Origin: Salinarimonas sp052380005
Lineage (GTDB): Bacteria > Pseudomonadota > Alphaproteobacteria > Rhizobiales > Beijerinckiaceae
Length of the DNA: 64,000 nucleotides
Assembly: GCA_052380005.1 (NCBI GenBank)
Contig: JBQTCJ010000001.1
Strand: one strand, 5' to 3'
The notes beneath the pieces are model-generated. The model saw nothing but the letters and a program-made list of their open reading frames with translations. It was not told where the DNA came from and did no database searches. Of this stretch, positions 17,059-25,996 are shown one piece after another (the first letter of the stretch is position 1; every line of letters starts with the position of its first letter). The position numbers and the translations under genes are program-made.

Positions 17059-18065
17059 CGACCGCCTCTCCCATCGTCGAGGTCTCGGACCTGCGCGTCG
17101 TCGTGCGCGGCTCGGACGGGCCCGTCACCATCCTCGACGGCATCGACTTCACCCTCGACGCCGGCAAGGTCCTCTGCGTTCTCGGCGAGTCCGGCTCCGG
17201 CAAGAGCATGACCATGCGCGCGCTGATGCGCCTCGTGCCGCGGAGCGCCACGATCACCGGCCGCGTGGTGATCGACGGCGTGGACGTCCTCGCCCTGCGC
17301 GAGCGGGAGCTCGCCCGCATACGCGGCTCCCTCGTGGCGATGATCTTCCAGGAGCCCGCGACCGCGCTGGACCCCACCTTCACGATCGGCCACCAGATCG
17401 CCGAGACGGTGCGCGCCCACGAGGGCGTGAGCTGGGAGGCCGCCCGCCGGCGCGCGCTCGACCTGCTCGAGCTGGTGCAGGTCCCCTCCGCCGCGCGCCG
17501 GCTCCAGGCCTACCCGCACGAGCTGTCCGGTGGCCTGCGCCAGCGCGCGATGATCGCGCTGGCCCTGTCGTGCCGGCCGAAGGTCCTGATCGCCGACGAG
17601 CCGACCACGGCGCTCGACGCCACGGTGCAGATCCAGGTGCTGCTGCTCCTGCGCGAGCTGCAGCGGGAGCTCGGCATGGCGACCCTGTTCGTCACGCACG
17701 ACGTCGGCGTCGCCTGCGAGATCGCCGACGAGGTCGCGGTCATGTACGCGGGGCGGATCGTCGAGCATGGCGAGACCGAGCAGGTGCTGAGCCGCCCCGG
17801 CCATCCCTACGCGAGCGGGCTGCTGCGCTCCGTGGTCACCTCCGAGCTCGTGGGCACGCGGCTCGAGCCCATCAAGGGCAGCCCGCCCGATCTCTCGGCG
17901 CTCCCGCCGGGGTGCAGCTTCGCCCCGCGCTGCCGGCACGCCATCGAGCCCTGCACGGCCGCGATGCCGCCGCTCGCACCGGTGTCGCCCAACCATCTCG
18001 TTCGGTGTGCGCGCGGCGGCGCGCTCGATCCGGTCGCCGCCCCTGTGCAGGAGGCATTCCCATGA
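17055..18065 (+). CDS. peptide/nickel-type ABC transporter ATP-binding protein (DppD-like)
   Basis: This 336-residue ATPase is the partner of the preceding one. Walker A is GESGSGKSM (serine is replaced by Met at the eighth position, less usual than Ser or Thr). The signature is LSGGLRQRAMIALA, Walker B is VLIADEPTTALD, and the H-loop is in FVTHDVGVAC. The C-terminal cysteine cluster CSFAPRCRHAIEPC is typical of oligopeptide-type ATPases. It overlaps the preceding gene and the following amidase by 4 bp each, so the amidase is translated as part of this transporter operon. Confidence 0.92.
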   Translation: MTTASPIVEVSDLRVVVRGSDGPVTILDGIDFTLDAGKVLCVLGESGSGKSMTMRALMRLVPRSATITGRVVIDGVDVLALRERELARIRGSLVAMIFQEPATALDPTFTIGHQIAETVRAHEGVSWEAARRRALDLLELVQVPSAARRLQAYPHELSGGLRQRAMIALALSCRPKVLIADEPTTALDATVQIQVLLLLRELQRELGMATLFVTHDVGVACEIADEVAVMYAGRIVEHGETEQVLSRPGHPYASGLLRSVVTSELVGTRLEPIKGSPPDLSALPPGCSFAPRCRHAIEPCTAAMPPLAPVSPNHLVRCARGGALDPVAAPVQEAFP

Positions 18066-19693
18066 CACGAGACGACATCTGCTATCTCGGCGTCGCCGAG
18101 GCTCATCGCGCCTTCGCCGACGGCACTCTCACGCCGGGCGACCTCGTCGAGGCGACGCTCGCGCGCATCTCCGAGGTGGATCCGCTCATCGGCGCCTACC
18201 TGCACGTGGACGCCGACGGCGCCAGGGACGCCGCCCGCGCGGCGAACGTCGAGGCCACGGCGTCTCCCCTCGCCGGCGTCCCTTTCGCCGTCAAGGACAA
18301 CTACGCGACCCGCGGCATCCCCACGACGGCGAATGCGCGCCTCCTCGCCGATCACGTCACCGGCTTCGATTCGGCCGCGGTCGCGCGGCTTCGCGCCGCC
18401 GGCGGCGTGCTCACGGGCAAGCTGAACACGTGGGAGTACGGCACCGGTCTCGGCGTGCAGTTCCACGATTCCGCCAGACCGCACGCCCGCAACCCGTGGG
18501 CGCCCGACCATTTCCCCGGCGGCTCCTCGACCGGCTCGGCCGCCGCGGTCGCGGCGGGGTTGGCGGCCTACGCGCTCGGCTCGGACACGGGCGGCTCGAT
18601 CCGGGTTCCCGCCGCGGCCTGCGGCCTGCACGGCCTGAAGCCCACCTACGGCCTCGTCAGCCGCTACGGGGTCCTCCCCAACAGCTGGTCGCTCGACGTG
18701 ATCGGGCCGCTGGCCCGCTCGGCGGAAGACTGCGCTCTCGTGCTGCAGGCGCTCGTCGGCGCCGACGAGCGCGATCCGGCGACGGTGTCAGTTCCCGTGC
18801 CGGACTACCGCGCGTCGCTCTCGGAGGGCGTCGCGGGCCTGCGCATCGGCGTCGTTCGCGAAATTCCCGGCGCGACCCTCGCGCCCGCCGTCGCGGCGGG
18901 CCTCGAGGAACTCGTCGCCACGCTCGCCGCGGGGGGCGCGACCCTCGTCGACGTGGCCCTGCCGGAGGCCCTGCCGCGCTATCGCGAGGCGACCGTGCTG
19001 ATCAGCGGCTCGGAGCGCGCCGCAACGCACGAAGCCGACTTCAGGGCCGAACCCGGCGCCGTCGGCCGGGAGGTGCGCGAGGCGCTCACCACCGGCATGA
19101 CGATCCGCGCGGTCGACTACCTCGCCGCCTTGCGCCGTCGCGCCGAGCTCGCGCGCGGGATCGACGCGCTGTTCGCGCAGTGCGATGCGCTGGTCCTCCC
19201 CTCGACGTTCGCCACGGCTCCGAGCTACCACGACCCTCGCGCCGTGCGGGCCTTCATGTCGGGGTCGACCACCTCCGTCTTCAGCCTCTCCGGGCACCCG
19301 GCGCACGCGCTGCCGACGGGGTTCGACGCGGCGGGGCTGCCGACGAGCGCGCAGATCGTCGGACCCTATTTCGCCGAGGCGCGTGTCCTGCGGATCGCGC
19401 ACGCCTACGAGCAGGCCGTCGCCCGCCCGTATCGCCGGCCGACGATATCTGCGGGAAGCGATCCCGCGTCCTACCCGCCGATCGTCCTCGAGACGGAGGC
19501 GACCACCCCGGAGCAGGCGGCGCTCGCGACAGGCTTCGCGCAGCTGCACGACCTTCCGCTCGGGGCCGTCGACGGCGCCGCCTACGCCCGCGGCCTGCGG
19601 CGCAGCGCGGACGCGGGAGCAGCCGTTCCGCGCCCCGCCACCCGCTTCGACGGCGCGCTCTCGACCTTCCGAGCGCGGATCGGCGATCAATAG
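18062..19693 (+). CDS. amidase (amidase-signature family)
   Basis: This 543-residue amidase-signature hydrolase has its catalytic triad intact. It comprises Lys about 78 in GVPFAVKDNYATRG, cis-Ser about 155 in PGGSSTGSAAAVAAG, and nucleophile Ser about 179 in GSDTGGSIRVPAAACG. It hydrolyses an amide to acid and ammonia in the cytoplasm; no signal peptide is visible. A C-terminal extension of roughly 80 residues after the catalytic domain has an AtzF-like feel but is not certain. Translation is coupled to the ABC importer, so the imported compound is probably its substrate. It converges on the LysR gene, with the last 7 bp shared. Confidence 0.92.
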   Translation: MTRDDICYLGVAEAHRAFADGTLTPGDLVEATLARISEVDPLIGAYLHVDADGARDAARAANVEATASPLAGVPFAVKDNYATRGIPTTANARLLADHVTGFDSAAVARLRAAGGVLTGKLNTWEYGTGLGVQFHDSARPHARNPWAPDHFPGGSSTGSAAAVAAGLAAYALGSDTGGSIRVPAAACGLHGLKPTYGLVSRYGVLPNSWSLDVIGPLARSAEDCALVLQALVGADERDPATVSVPVPDYRASLSEGVAGLRIGVVREIPGATLAPAVAAGLEELVATLAAGGATLVDVALPEALPRYREATVLISGSERAATHEADFRAEPGAVGREVREALTTGMTIRAVDYLAALRRRAELARGIDALFAQCDALVLPSTFATAPSYHDPRAVRAFMSGSTTSVFSLSGHPAHALPTGFDAAGLPTSAQIVGPYFAEARVLRIAHAYEQAVARPYRRPTISAGSDPASYPPIVLETEATTPEQAALATGFAQLHDLPLGAVDGAAYARGLRRSADAGAAVPRPATRFDGALSTFRARIGDQ

Positions 19694-20661
19694 ACCTGCA
19701 CGGACGCGAGCGCCGCGTGCGTGTGACCGGCGCGCAAGCGGTGCATGTGCTCGCGCAGGGCCCCGCGGCACGCGGCAGCCGCCGCGGACGGAATCTCGAG
19801 GAAGCGATCACGGTCGACCGCGAGCGCCACCTTCTGCACGGGAGGGCGGCCCGGTGCCGCGCTGATCGAGACCGCATCGAGCCGATCGCGAAGGCCGGCG
19901 GCGCCGAGCGGCGGCAGCAGGGCCCATCCGCGGCCGGCGGAGACGATCTCGAGCGTCGCCGTGAGGGAGCGACAGCTGAGCTCACGGATGGGGGTGACGC
20001 CGAGGCCGCCGAGGTAGTGCGCGATGGCCGAGTGCATTCTCGTATTGTTCGGCGCACGGACGAGCGGGAGGGATGCCGCCAGCTCGGGGAGCGATGTGGG
20101 ACCGGCGGATTGCGGCGCGATGAGGCACAGCTCCTGGCTGCACAAGGGGTGTACGTCGATCGTGCCCGGCATGTCCTCGAACAGCTCCGTCGAGACGAGC
20201 AGATCGATCTCCCCGCGGAGGAACTCGGGCACGCAGGTCTCACCGCGGCCGGATTCCAGCGAGATCACCCCGACCTGATCGGCGAGCGCGTTGTAGAGCG
20301 CCGTGACGATCAGCGGCGAGAGGCTCTCCATGACGTAGACGCGCAACCTGGGAATGACGTGGTCGCGGAAGCTGCGCATCTCGGACAGCGTCGCGCGCTC
20401 GTCCGCGAGGATGGTCTGTGCGAGGTCCAGCAGACGGCGTCCGGCGGGCAGGAGGCGCATGCCGGTGCGGCTGCGCTCGAAGAGGGCGACGGCGAGCTCG
20501 CTCTCCAGTCGAGCGACGATCTGCGACACCGCCGGCTTGCTCACGCCGAGCGCCACCGCTGCCGCGGCGAGGGTCGGCTGCCTGCAGATCACGACGTATT
20601 GATGCAGCAGCCTCAGGTCGAGGTTCTTCTTGATCGGCTCGGCAGGATCGCTCAGCATCAT
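19687..20661 (-). CDS. LysR-family transcriptional regulator
   Basis: This 324-residue protein has the LysR N-terminal winged helix (about residues 15-70, with LAAAAVALGVSKPAVSQIVA as the recognition region). A periplasmic-binding-like effector domain follows. GGGGAG lies just before two consecutive ATGs (20661 and 20658); either may be used. It converges on the amidase with overlapping 3' ends, so it probably senses a metabolite of that pathway and controls the ABC-amidase operon, whose start is about 8 kb away. Downstream genes in its own direction belong to the other strand. Confidence 0.9.
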   Translation of the reverse strand: MMLSDPAEPIKKNLDLRLLHQYVVICRQPTLAAAAVALGVSKPAVSQIVARLESELAVALFERSRTGMRLLPAGRRLLDLAQTILADERATLSEMRSFRDHVIPRLRVYVMESLSPLIVTALYNALADQVGVISLESGRGETCVPEFLRGEIDLLVSTELFEDMPGTIDVHPLCSQELCLIAPQSAGPTSLPELAASLPLVRAPNNTRMHSAIAHYLGGLGVTPIRELSCRSLTATLEIVSAGRGWALLPPLGAAGLRDRLDAVSISAAPGRPPVQKVALAVDRDRFLEIPSAAAAACRGALREHMHRLRAGHTHAALASVQVY

Positions 20662-20746
20662 CGTGCTCCCCGAAGCAGAAGCGATTGAAGCAGGCAAGCT
20701 TCGTGCCGCGGCGGCGGCGTCACGCGCCGCCCCGGACCCGCGCTGT

Positions 20747-21095
20747 TCAGGCTCGAGATGCGCGACGGCCTCGCGGCAAGGCGTCGTCGCGGTCCACGAG
20801 GACGAGCACCGCATCACGAGGTCTCGTCTGCGCCACGGGATCGACGCCGCCGCGGCCGGCCGTGCCGCCCGGAATCGGGGCAGCTGCCGGCGGCGCCGAG
20901 CAGCCTCTCCGCCATCGTCGTCGGCATGCCGCCCTGGACGGCGCCACGCGGGTTCTCGTGATGCGACGCGGCCTGGAAGGCCGGGAGCGGGCCGCCGTCC
21001 GCCGCCTCCTCCCGGATCGGGCCGACGTGGCCGATGAAGCCGTGGGCGTCGTGGATGCGCCAGGCATGCGCCTCGAAACCGTGAGCATCGGCCAT
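20747..21095 (-). pseudogene. PaaI-like hotdog thioesterase, frameshifted
   Basis: From ATG 21095 (GGGAG 6 bp upstream) the reverse strand encodes an opening typical of hotdog thioesterases, GFIGHVGPIREEAADGG, then ENPRGAVQGGMPTTMAERLL. The latter is the conserved N-x-x-G-x-x-H/Q-G-G-x segment, with Gln in place of the usual His. The frame then degenerates and stops at 20814. Another frame gives RDAVLVLVDRDDALPRG before a stop at 20747, resembling the last strand of the fold. This looks like a thioesterase gene with one or more frameshifts. A short unrelated protein cannot be excluded. The flanks 20662-20746 and 21096-21203 show no gene. Confidence 0.5.
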
Positions 21096-21203
21096 CTCGA
21101 CGCTCCCGCCTCGATCCGCTGACGACGCACCTCGTCGTGGCGCGGCGCGAAACCCTCTGGACAAGACGCGGGCGACTTGCCACATTCCTTTGCACAAAAT
21201 CAA

Positions 21204-21220
21204 ATTCCACTGAGCGGAAT
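21204..21220. promoter_or_regulatory. IclR-type operator copy 1 (thiolase operon)
   Basis: The palindrome ATTCCACTGAGCGGAAT (ATTCC-N7-GGAAT) ends one base before the start codon at 21222 and overlaps the ribosome site GAGCGGA. The same palindrome with only two changed bases lies before the IclR gene at 25161. Confidence 0.65.
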
Positions 21221-21221
21221 C

Positions 21222-21671
21222 ATGACGAATCAAGACCCGATGGACGAGGCGCTCCGTGACGCGGGACGGACGGGCATTCCCGACCTCGTCGGCGCGGCAG
21301 CGGTCGAGACGGCGGCGGACGGCGGCCTGCGCCTGGTCGGCTCCGTATGTCGCGCGTGCGGGCTGAGGACGGTCCCGCCGGCGGCCGTTTGCCCCGGCTG
21401 CGGGAGCGAGGCGGTCGCGCGCGAGATCCAGCCGTCCGAGGGCGTCGTCTACAGCCTCACGACGCTGCATGTCGGCCCGCGCAAGTGGGGCAGGCCGTTC
21501 ACGCTCGGCTATGTCGACCTCGCGAACGGCGTGCGCGTGCTCGCCGCGCTGCACGGCGAGGGTCACGCCATCGGCCGGCCCGTGCGGCTGTCCTGGGGCC
21601 GGGTCGGCCAGGACGCCGACGGGACGCCTGTCCACAATTTCGTGTTCGTTCCGCAGGAGGCGCGCTCATGA
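21222..21671 (+). CDS. Zn-ribbon/OB-fold (DUF35) acyl-CoA-associated protein
   Basis: This 149-residue protein has a rubredoxin-like zinc ribbon, with cysteines in SVCRACGLRTVPPAAVCPGC (about residues 41-60). A small OB-fold follows (EGVVYSLTTLHVGP onward). DUF35 proteins form complexes with thiolases or aldolases and bind the CoA ester. The adjoining thiolase gene overlaps it by 4 bp, which supports such a two-subunit enzyme, as in BbsAB-type and steroid Ltp2 systems. ATG 21222 is preferred over an in-frame ATG at 21177 because the latter would run through the operator. Confidence 0.85.
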   Translation: MTNQDPMDEALRDAGRTGIPDLVGAAAVETAADGGLRLVGSVCRACGLRTVPPAAVCPGCGSEAVAREIQPSEGVVYSLTTLHVGPRKWGRPFTLGYVDLANGVRVLAALHGEGHAIGRPVRLSWGRVGQDADGTPVHNFVFVPQEARS

Positions 21672-22807
21672 GCGAGGCGCTCATCGTCGGGGTCGGCATG
21701 GGCCGCTTCGGCAAGTATCCCGACACCACGCTCGCGGACATCGGCTGGCCGGCGGTGAAGGCGGCGATCGCGGATGCCGGCATCGACGCACGGCGCATCC
21801 AGGCCTGCTATTGCGGCTCCTCGCTCGGCGGCATGATGGCGGGGCAGCGGGTCCTCGGCCGGATCGGAATGGGCGGCATTCCCGTCACCAACATCGAGAA
21901 CGCCTGCTCCTCGTCGTCGACGGCGCTGCACCAGGCGGTCCTCGCGGTGCGCGCGGGCAAGTACGACGCCGTGCTCGTCATCGGCGTCGAGAAGCTCACG
22001 AAGTTCGGCGGCGGCGTCCTGCCCCTCGAGCAGGAGGACTGGGAGGTGCGCATGGGCATGGCGATGCCCGCGCTCTACGCGATGAGGGCGGCGCGCTACA
22101 TGCACGAATACGGGCTCACGCGCGAGCAGCTCGCCCGCGTGGCCGTCAAGAATCGCGCCAACGGCGCGCTCAACCCGGTCGCGCAGATGCAGGCGCCGGT
22201 GACGGAAGAGGAGGTGCTCGCCTCCCGTCCGGTCGCCGATCCCTTCACCCTGCTGCAATGCTGCCCGACCGGCGATGGCGCGGCCGCTCTCGTCGTCGTG
22301 TCGGCGGCGCTCGCGCGGCAGCTCGGCCGCGCCGGCGTGCGCGTCGCGGCCTCGGATCTCGTGTCGGGCAGGTTCGTGCCCGGGTTCCGCGACATGACGA
22401 TCCCGGAGATCACGCTGCGGGGCGCGCGCGAGGCCTACGAGGAAGCCGGGCTCGGCCCCGAGGACGTCGACCTCGCCGAGGTCCACGACGCCTTCACCAT
22501 CGCCGAGCTGATCTACTACGAGGCCTTCGGCTTCTGCGGACGCGGGGAGGCCGGGGCTTTCCTCGACAGCGGCGCGACGCGGATCGACGGGCGCGTCGCG
22601 GTGAACCCGTCGGGCGGCCTCCTGGCGAAGGGCCATCCGATCGGCGCGACCGGCGCGGCCCAGGTCGTCGAGGCGGTGCAGCAGCTGCGCGGCGCGTGCG
22701 GCCCGCGCCAGGTGCCCGGCGCGAAGGTCGCGCTCACCCACGCGACCGGCGGCGGGCTCACGGGCTACGACCACGGCGCCTGCTCGATCCACATCCTCAC
22801 GCGATGA
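21668..22807 (+). CDS. SCPx-type thiolase
   Basis: This 379-residue thiolase-fold protein has the acylated cysteine in NACSSSSTALHQAVLA (about residue 80), a His in NPSGGLLAKGHPIGATGAAQ and a C-terminal CxxH-like THATGGG region. This pattern belongs to the SCPx/lipid-transfer thiolases that work with a DUF35 partner. The enzyme would cleave or form a beta-ketoacyl-CoA. It is translationally coupled to the OB-fold gene and overlaps the CoA transferase by 4 bp, so the trio probably activates an acid to its CoA thioester and cleaves the chain. The substrate is unknown. Confidence 0.88.
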   Translation: MSEALIVGVGMGRFGKYPDTTLADIGWPAVKAAIADAGIDARRIQACYCGSSLGGMMAGQRVLGRIGMGGIPVTNIENACSSSSTALHQAVLAVRAGKYDAVLVIGVEKLTKFGGGVLPLEQEDWEVRMGMAMPALYAMRAARYMHEYGLTREQLARVAVKNRANGALNPVAQMQAPVTEEEVLASRPVADPFTLLQCCPTGDGAAALVVVSAALARQLGRAGVRVAASDLVSGRFVPGFRDMTIPEITLRGAREAYEEAGLGPEDVDLAEVHDAFTIAELIYYEAFGFCGRGEAGAFLDSGATRIDGRVAVNPSGGLLAKGHPIGATGAAQVVEAVQQLRGACGPRQVPGAKVALTHATGGGLTGYDHGACSIHILTR

Positions 22808-24060
22808 GCATGCCCATGGGAGGCGACGTGACGAGCCCGACGGATCACGGCGCGGCGGCGCAGGAGCCCGGCTCCGGCGGACCGCTCGCCAACCTCACGA
22901 TCGTCGACCTGACGCAATTCCTGTCGGGACCGTACTGCACCCAGATCCTGGGCGACCTGGGTGCTCGGGTCGTCAAGGTCGAATCGCCCCAGGGCGATCT
23001 GGCCCGTGAGATCCCGCCGCACTTCGTGGACGACAGCAGCCTGTACTTCCACGCGGTCAACCGCAACAAGAAGAGCGTCGTCCTCGACCTGAAGACCGCG
23101 GATGGCGTGCGGCGCCTGATGCGCCTGATCGCCGAGGCCGACGTGGTGATCGAGAACTTCCGCCCGGGAGTCCTCGCGCGCCTCGGCGTGTCCGCGGCGC
23201 AGGCGCGTGCGGCGGACCCGTCCCTGATCTGGTGCGCCATCAGCGGGTTCGGGCAGGACGGGCCGTACCGTGACAAGCCCGCCTACGACATGATCGTCCA
23301 GGCGCTGTCGGGCGGCATGAGCCTCACCGGAGAGCCCGGACGCACGGCCGTCCGGGCGGGCGTGCCGATCGGCGACCTCGCCGCGGGGCTCTACGCGGCG
23401 GTCGGCGTCCTCGCGGCCGTCAACCGTCGCCATCTGACCGGCGAGGGCGAGATGGTCGACATCTCGATGCTCGACTGCCAGGCCGCGATGCTGACCTATC
23501 AGATGGCGTACCATCTCCATTCCGGAGAGGTCCCGGGCCGCCAGGGATCGGCCCATGATTCGATCCCGACCTACCGCAGCTTCCGGGCCGGAGACGGCGT
23601 CGAGGTCGTGGTCACCGCCAACACCGAGCGGATGTGGCAGGGGCTGTGTCGCGCGCTCCGCGTGGACGCGCTGATCGGCGACGAGCGCTTCACGACCAAT
23701 CGCGAGCGCTTCGCCAACCGGCACGTCCTCTGGCCGCTGCTCGAGGCCGCCTTCGCGGCGGGGAGCGCCGCGCAGTGGGTGGAGCGGCTGGAGGCCGAGC
23801 AGGTGCCCGTCGGGGTCGTCAACACGCTCGATCGTGTCGCGGACGATCCGCAGGTTCGCCATCGCGGCATGGTGCTGGACCTGCCGCTCGGAGAGCGGAG
23901 CGTGCGCGTGATGGGCAACCCGATCCGCACCGAGGTCTCGCGCCGGGAGGGGCACGAGCCGCCCCCGCGCCTCGGGGCGGACACCGCCGCCGTATTCTCC
24001 GCTCTTGAGGAGGCGCCGGAGGCCGCCGATCCGGCCGCCGACGGGGTTCCCTCGAGCTGA
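22804..24060 (+). CDS. type III (CaiB/BaiF) CoA transferase
   Basis: This 418-residue family III CoA transferase begins its core with LTIVDLTQFLSGPYCTQILG. It carries the catalytic aspartate in KPAYDMIVQALSGGMSLTGE (about residue 163) and ends with the family's typical VMGNPIRT segment. It moves CoA from a donor such as succinyl-CoA to a carboxylic acid. It overlaps the thiolase gene by 4 bp and is probably the activating step for that enzyme. A poorly conserved N-terminal 30-residue extension is present; ATG 22810 is an alternative. A second family member is at 58316. Confidence 0.9.
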   Translation: MSMPMGGDVTSPTDHGAAAQEPGSGGPLANLTIVDLTQFLSGPYCTQILGDLGARVVKVESPQGDLAREIPPHFVDDSSLYFHAVNRNKKSVVLDLKTADGVRRLMRLIAEADVVIENFRPGVLARLGVSAAQARAADPSLIWCAISGFGQDGPYRDKPAYDMIVQALSGGMSLTGEPGRTAVRAGVPIGDLAAGLYAAVGVLAAVNRRHLTGEGEMVDISMLDCQAAMLTYQMAYHLHSGEVPGRQGSAHDSIPTYRSFRAGDGVEVVVTANTERMWQGLCRALRVDALIGDERFTTNRERFANRHVLWPLLEAAFAAGSAAQWVERLEAEQVPVGVVNTLDRVADDPQVRHRGMVLDLPLGERSVRVMGNPIRTEVSRREGHEPPPRLGADTAAVFSALEEAPEAADPAADGVPSS

Positions 24061-24072
24061 TCTCGGCCGCCG

Positions 24073-25074
24073 TCACCGGCGGCCGTCGGAATGATCGAGC
24101 GAGACGAGCACCCGCCCCGCGGCGGCGCCGCTCTCCACCAGCTCGTGGGCGGCGGCGGTCTGCTCGAGCGTGAACGTCGCGGCGATCCGGTGGCGCAGGG
24201 CGCCTTCGGCGCAGAGCCGGCCGAGATCGGCGGCGATCGCCTCCAGCGTCGGCTGCGACAGGGTGAGGATGTTGAGGAAACGGATGGTCGCGTTGCCGCG
24301 CCGCAGGTCCCGGACCGGCATCACGGCATCGAGCCCGCCGGAGCCGTAGCTCACGACGCGACCGCCGTCGGCGAGCGCCGTCGCCAGGAGGCCGGCGTTG
24401 GCGCTCGTGTCGACGTCGACGGCGAGGTCGACGCCTCCGCCCCCGGTGGCGGCGCGGATCTGCGCGCCCGCATCCGGGTCGCGATAGTCGACGCAGCGCT
24501 CGGCCCCCGCCTCGCGCGCGATCTCCGCCTTGGCGGACGACGAGACCGTCGCGAGGACCCGAGCGCCGGCGTGGCGGGCGATCTGGATGGCGTAGCGGCC
24601 GACGTTGCCCGCGCCGCCCGTCACGAGAACCCATCCTCCCTCTGGGGATCCCGCACCGAGCACCGCGGCGTGCGCGGTCATCGGCGGCACCCCGAGGCAG
24701 GCGCCCTCCGCGAGGGAGAGACCGTCGGCGAGCCCGATGACGTTGCGCTCCGGAAGCGTCACGAAGTCGGCCGCGGTACCGAAGGCTCGGCCGTTCTGCG
24801 CGCCGAAGACCCAGACACGGTCGCCGACACGAAAGCGGCCGGCGCCGGAGCCCAACTCGACGACGGTTCCGGCGCCGTCGTGGTGGGGCACGACGAGGGG
24901 AAACGCCATGCGCCGACCCGGCGCCCCGCCGCGGACCTTCGCGTCCGTCGGGTTCACCCCCGAGAACGCGACCCGGATCCGAACCTCGCCCGGCCCAGGC
25001 GGCGCGTCGTCGACCTCCCGCAGGCCCAGGACGTCCCGCGCGGGGCCCGACGCCTCGTATGCAACCGCTCTCAT
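24073..25074 (-). CDS. zinc-free MDR quinone oxidoreductase-like protein
   Basis: This 333-residue medium-chain dehydrogenase/reductase opens MRAVAYEASGPARDVLGLRE and has the NAD(P)-binding GGAGNVGRYAIQIA (about residue 147). The catalytic-zinc ligands of alcohol dehydrogenases are absent, which places it with NADPH:quinone reductases and crotonyl-CoA reductase relatives. ATG 25074 is preferred over 25131, which would reach into the IclR promoter. It is divergent from the IclR gene at 25193 and converges on the CoA transferase. It may reduce an unsaturated intermediate of module A. Confidence 0.88.
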   Translation of the reverse strand: MRAVAYEASGPARDVLGLREVDDAPPGPGEVRIRVAFSGVNPTDAKVRGGAPGRRMAFPLVVPHHDGAGTVVELGSGAGRFRVGDRVWVFGAQNGRAFGTAADFVTLPERNVIGLADGLSLAEGACLGVPPMTAHAAVLGAGSPEGGWVLVTGGAGNVGRYAIQIARHAGARVLATVSSSAKAEIAREAGAERCVDYRDPDAGAQIRAATGGGGVDLAVDVDTSANAGLLATALADGGRVVSYGSGGLDAVMPVRDLRRGNATIRFLNILTLSQPTLEAIAADLGRLCAEGALRHRIAATFTLEQTAAAHELVESGAAAGRVLVSLDHSDGRR

Positions 25075-25113
25075 GTCCCTGCATCCTCCCCGCCACCGCG
25101 TCCCGAATGGCGC

Positions 25114-25142
25114 TTGACGTGAAAATCGCATCCGGGTTACCT
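25114..25142 (+). promoter_or_regulatory. candidate promoter for IclR-led operon
   Basis: TTGACG (25114-25119) is separated by 17 bp from TTACCT (25137-25142), a good sigma-70 arrangement. It lies about 20 bp before the ATTCC-N7-GGAAT operator and 50 bp before the IclR start codon. Confidence 0.5.
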
Positions 25143-25160
25143 TCCATCAAGCAGAAAAAC

Positions 25161-25177
25161 ATTCCGTTCAGCGGAAT
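25161..25177. promoter_or_regulatory. IclR-type operator copy 2 (autoregulatory)
   Basis: The perfect palindrome ATTCCG-N5-CGGAAT lies just downstream of the candidate promoter, 16 bp before the IclR start. Its outer arms match the 21204 site. A repressor bound here would block elongation or promoter escape. Confidence 0.65.
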
Positions 25178-25192
25178 AAAGAGGGAGCGGAC

Positions 25193-25996
25193 ATGCCGGA
25201 GTCGGCGACGGGCACGATCGAGCGCGTCATTCGCATGATGCGCGCATTGGCCGAGGAGGGCGGCGACGTCACGATCAAGTCGCTGGCCGAGCGCCTCGAC
25301 CTGCCGGGGAGCACGGTCCATCGGCTTCTCGCGCTTCTCATGAAGGAGCAGATCGTCGAGCGCGGCGAGATCCCCCATTCCTATCGCGCCGGGGTCGAGT
25401 TCTACCGGATCAGCTCCCTGATCGTCGCCTCGCGGAGCGTTCGCGACGTGGCGCGCCCGTTCCTCGAGCGCGTCGCCCGCTCGACCGGCGAGGTCTGCCT
25501 GCTGATGCGGTACATGCCGGCGCAGCATCGCGTGATGCTCGAGGACAGCGTCGACAGCCCCCATCCGCTGCGCTACGCGATCGCGCTCTACGAGCCGCTG
25601 TCGGTTCTCTGGGGCGCCACCGGCCGGTCCGTCCTGGCCTTCCTGCCCGAGGACGAGGTCGCTGCGATCCATGCCGCCGGCGAGGTCTCTCCGGCGACCG
25701 GACGGGAGCCGCCGGCGCTCGACGACCTCCTGGGCGACCTGCGCGAGATCCGGCGCAAGGGCTACGCGCTCACCTTCGGGCAGAAGATCCCCGGGGCCGT
25801 CGGCTTCGGCGTCCCGGTCTTCGAGCGCGGCCACAAGGTCTTCGGCAGCTTGTGCGTGACGATCCCGCAGATCCGCTACGACCCGTCGCAGGAGCGCGAG
25901 ATCGCCGGCGTGCTGCAGCGGGAGAGCGCCGAGCTGAGCGCGGCGCTCGGCAACCGTGGAGCCGAGCAGCGAGAGGGGAACCGTCGCCATGGCTGA
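25193..25996 (+). CDS. IclR-family transcriptional regulator (module A)
   Basis: This 267-residue protein has an N-terminal winged helix (about residues 8-65, VTIKSLAERLDLPGSTVHRL). The IclR effector domain contains GEVCLLMRYMPAQHR and the conserved GATGRSVLAFL. GAGGGAG precedes ATG 25193. It overlaps the following LeuC-like gene by 8 bp and shares a near-identical palindrome with the operon at 21222. It is therefore the likely regulator of both the thiolase-CoA transferase operon and its own operon running to about 34 kb. Confidence 0.92.
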   Translation: MPESATGTIERVIRMMRALAEEGGDVTIKSLAERLDLPGSTVHRLLALLMKEQIVERGEIPHSYRAGVEFYRISSLIVASRSVRDVARPFLERVARSTGEVCLLMRYMPAQHRVMLEDSVDSPHPLRYAIALYEPLSVLWGATGRSVLAFLPEDEVAAIHAAGEVSPATGREPPALDDLLGDLREIRRKGYALTFGQKIPGAVGFGVPVFERGHKVFGSLCVTIPQIRYDPSQEREIAGVLQRESAELSAALGNRGAEQREGNRRHG

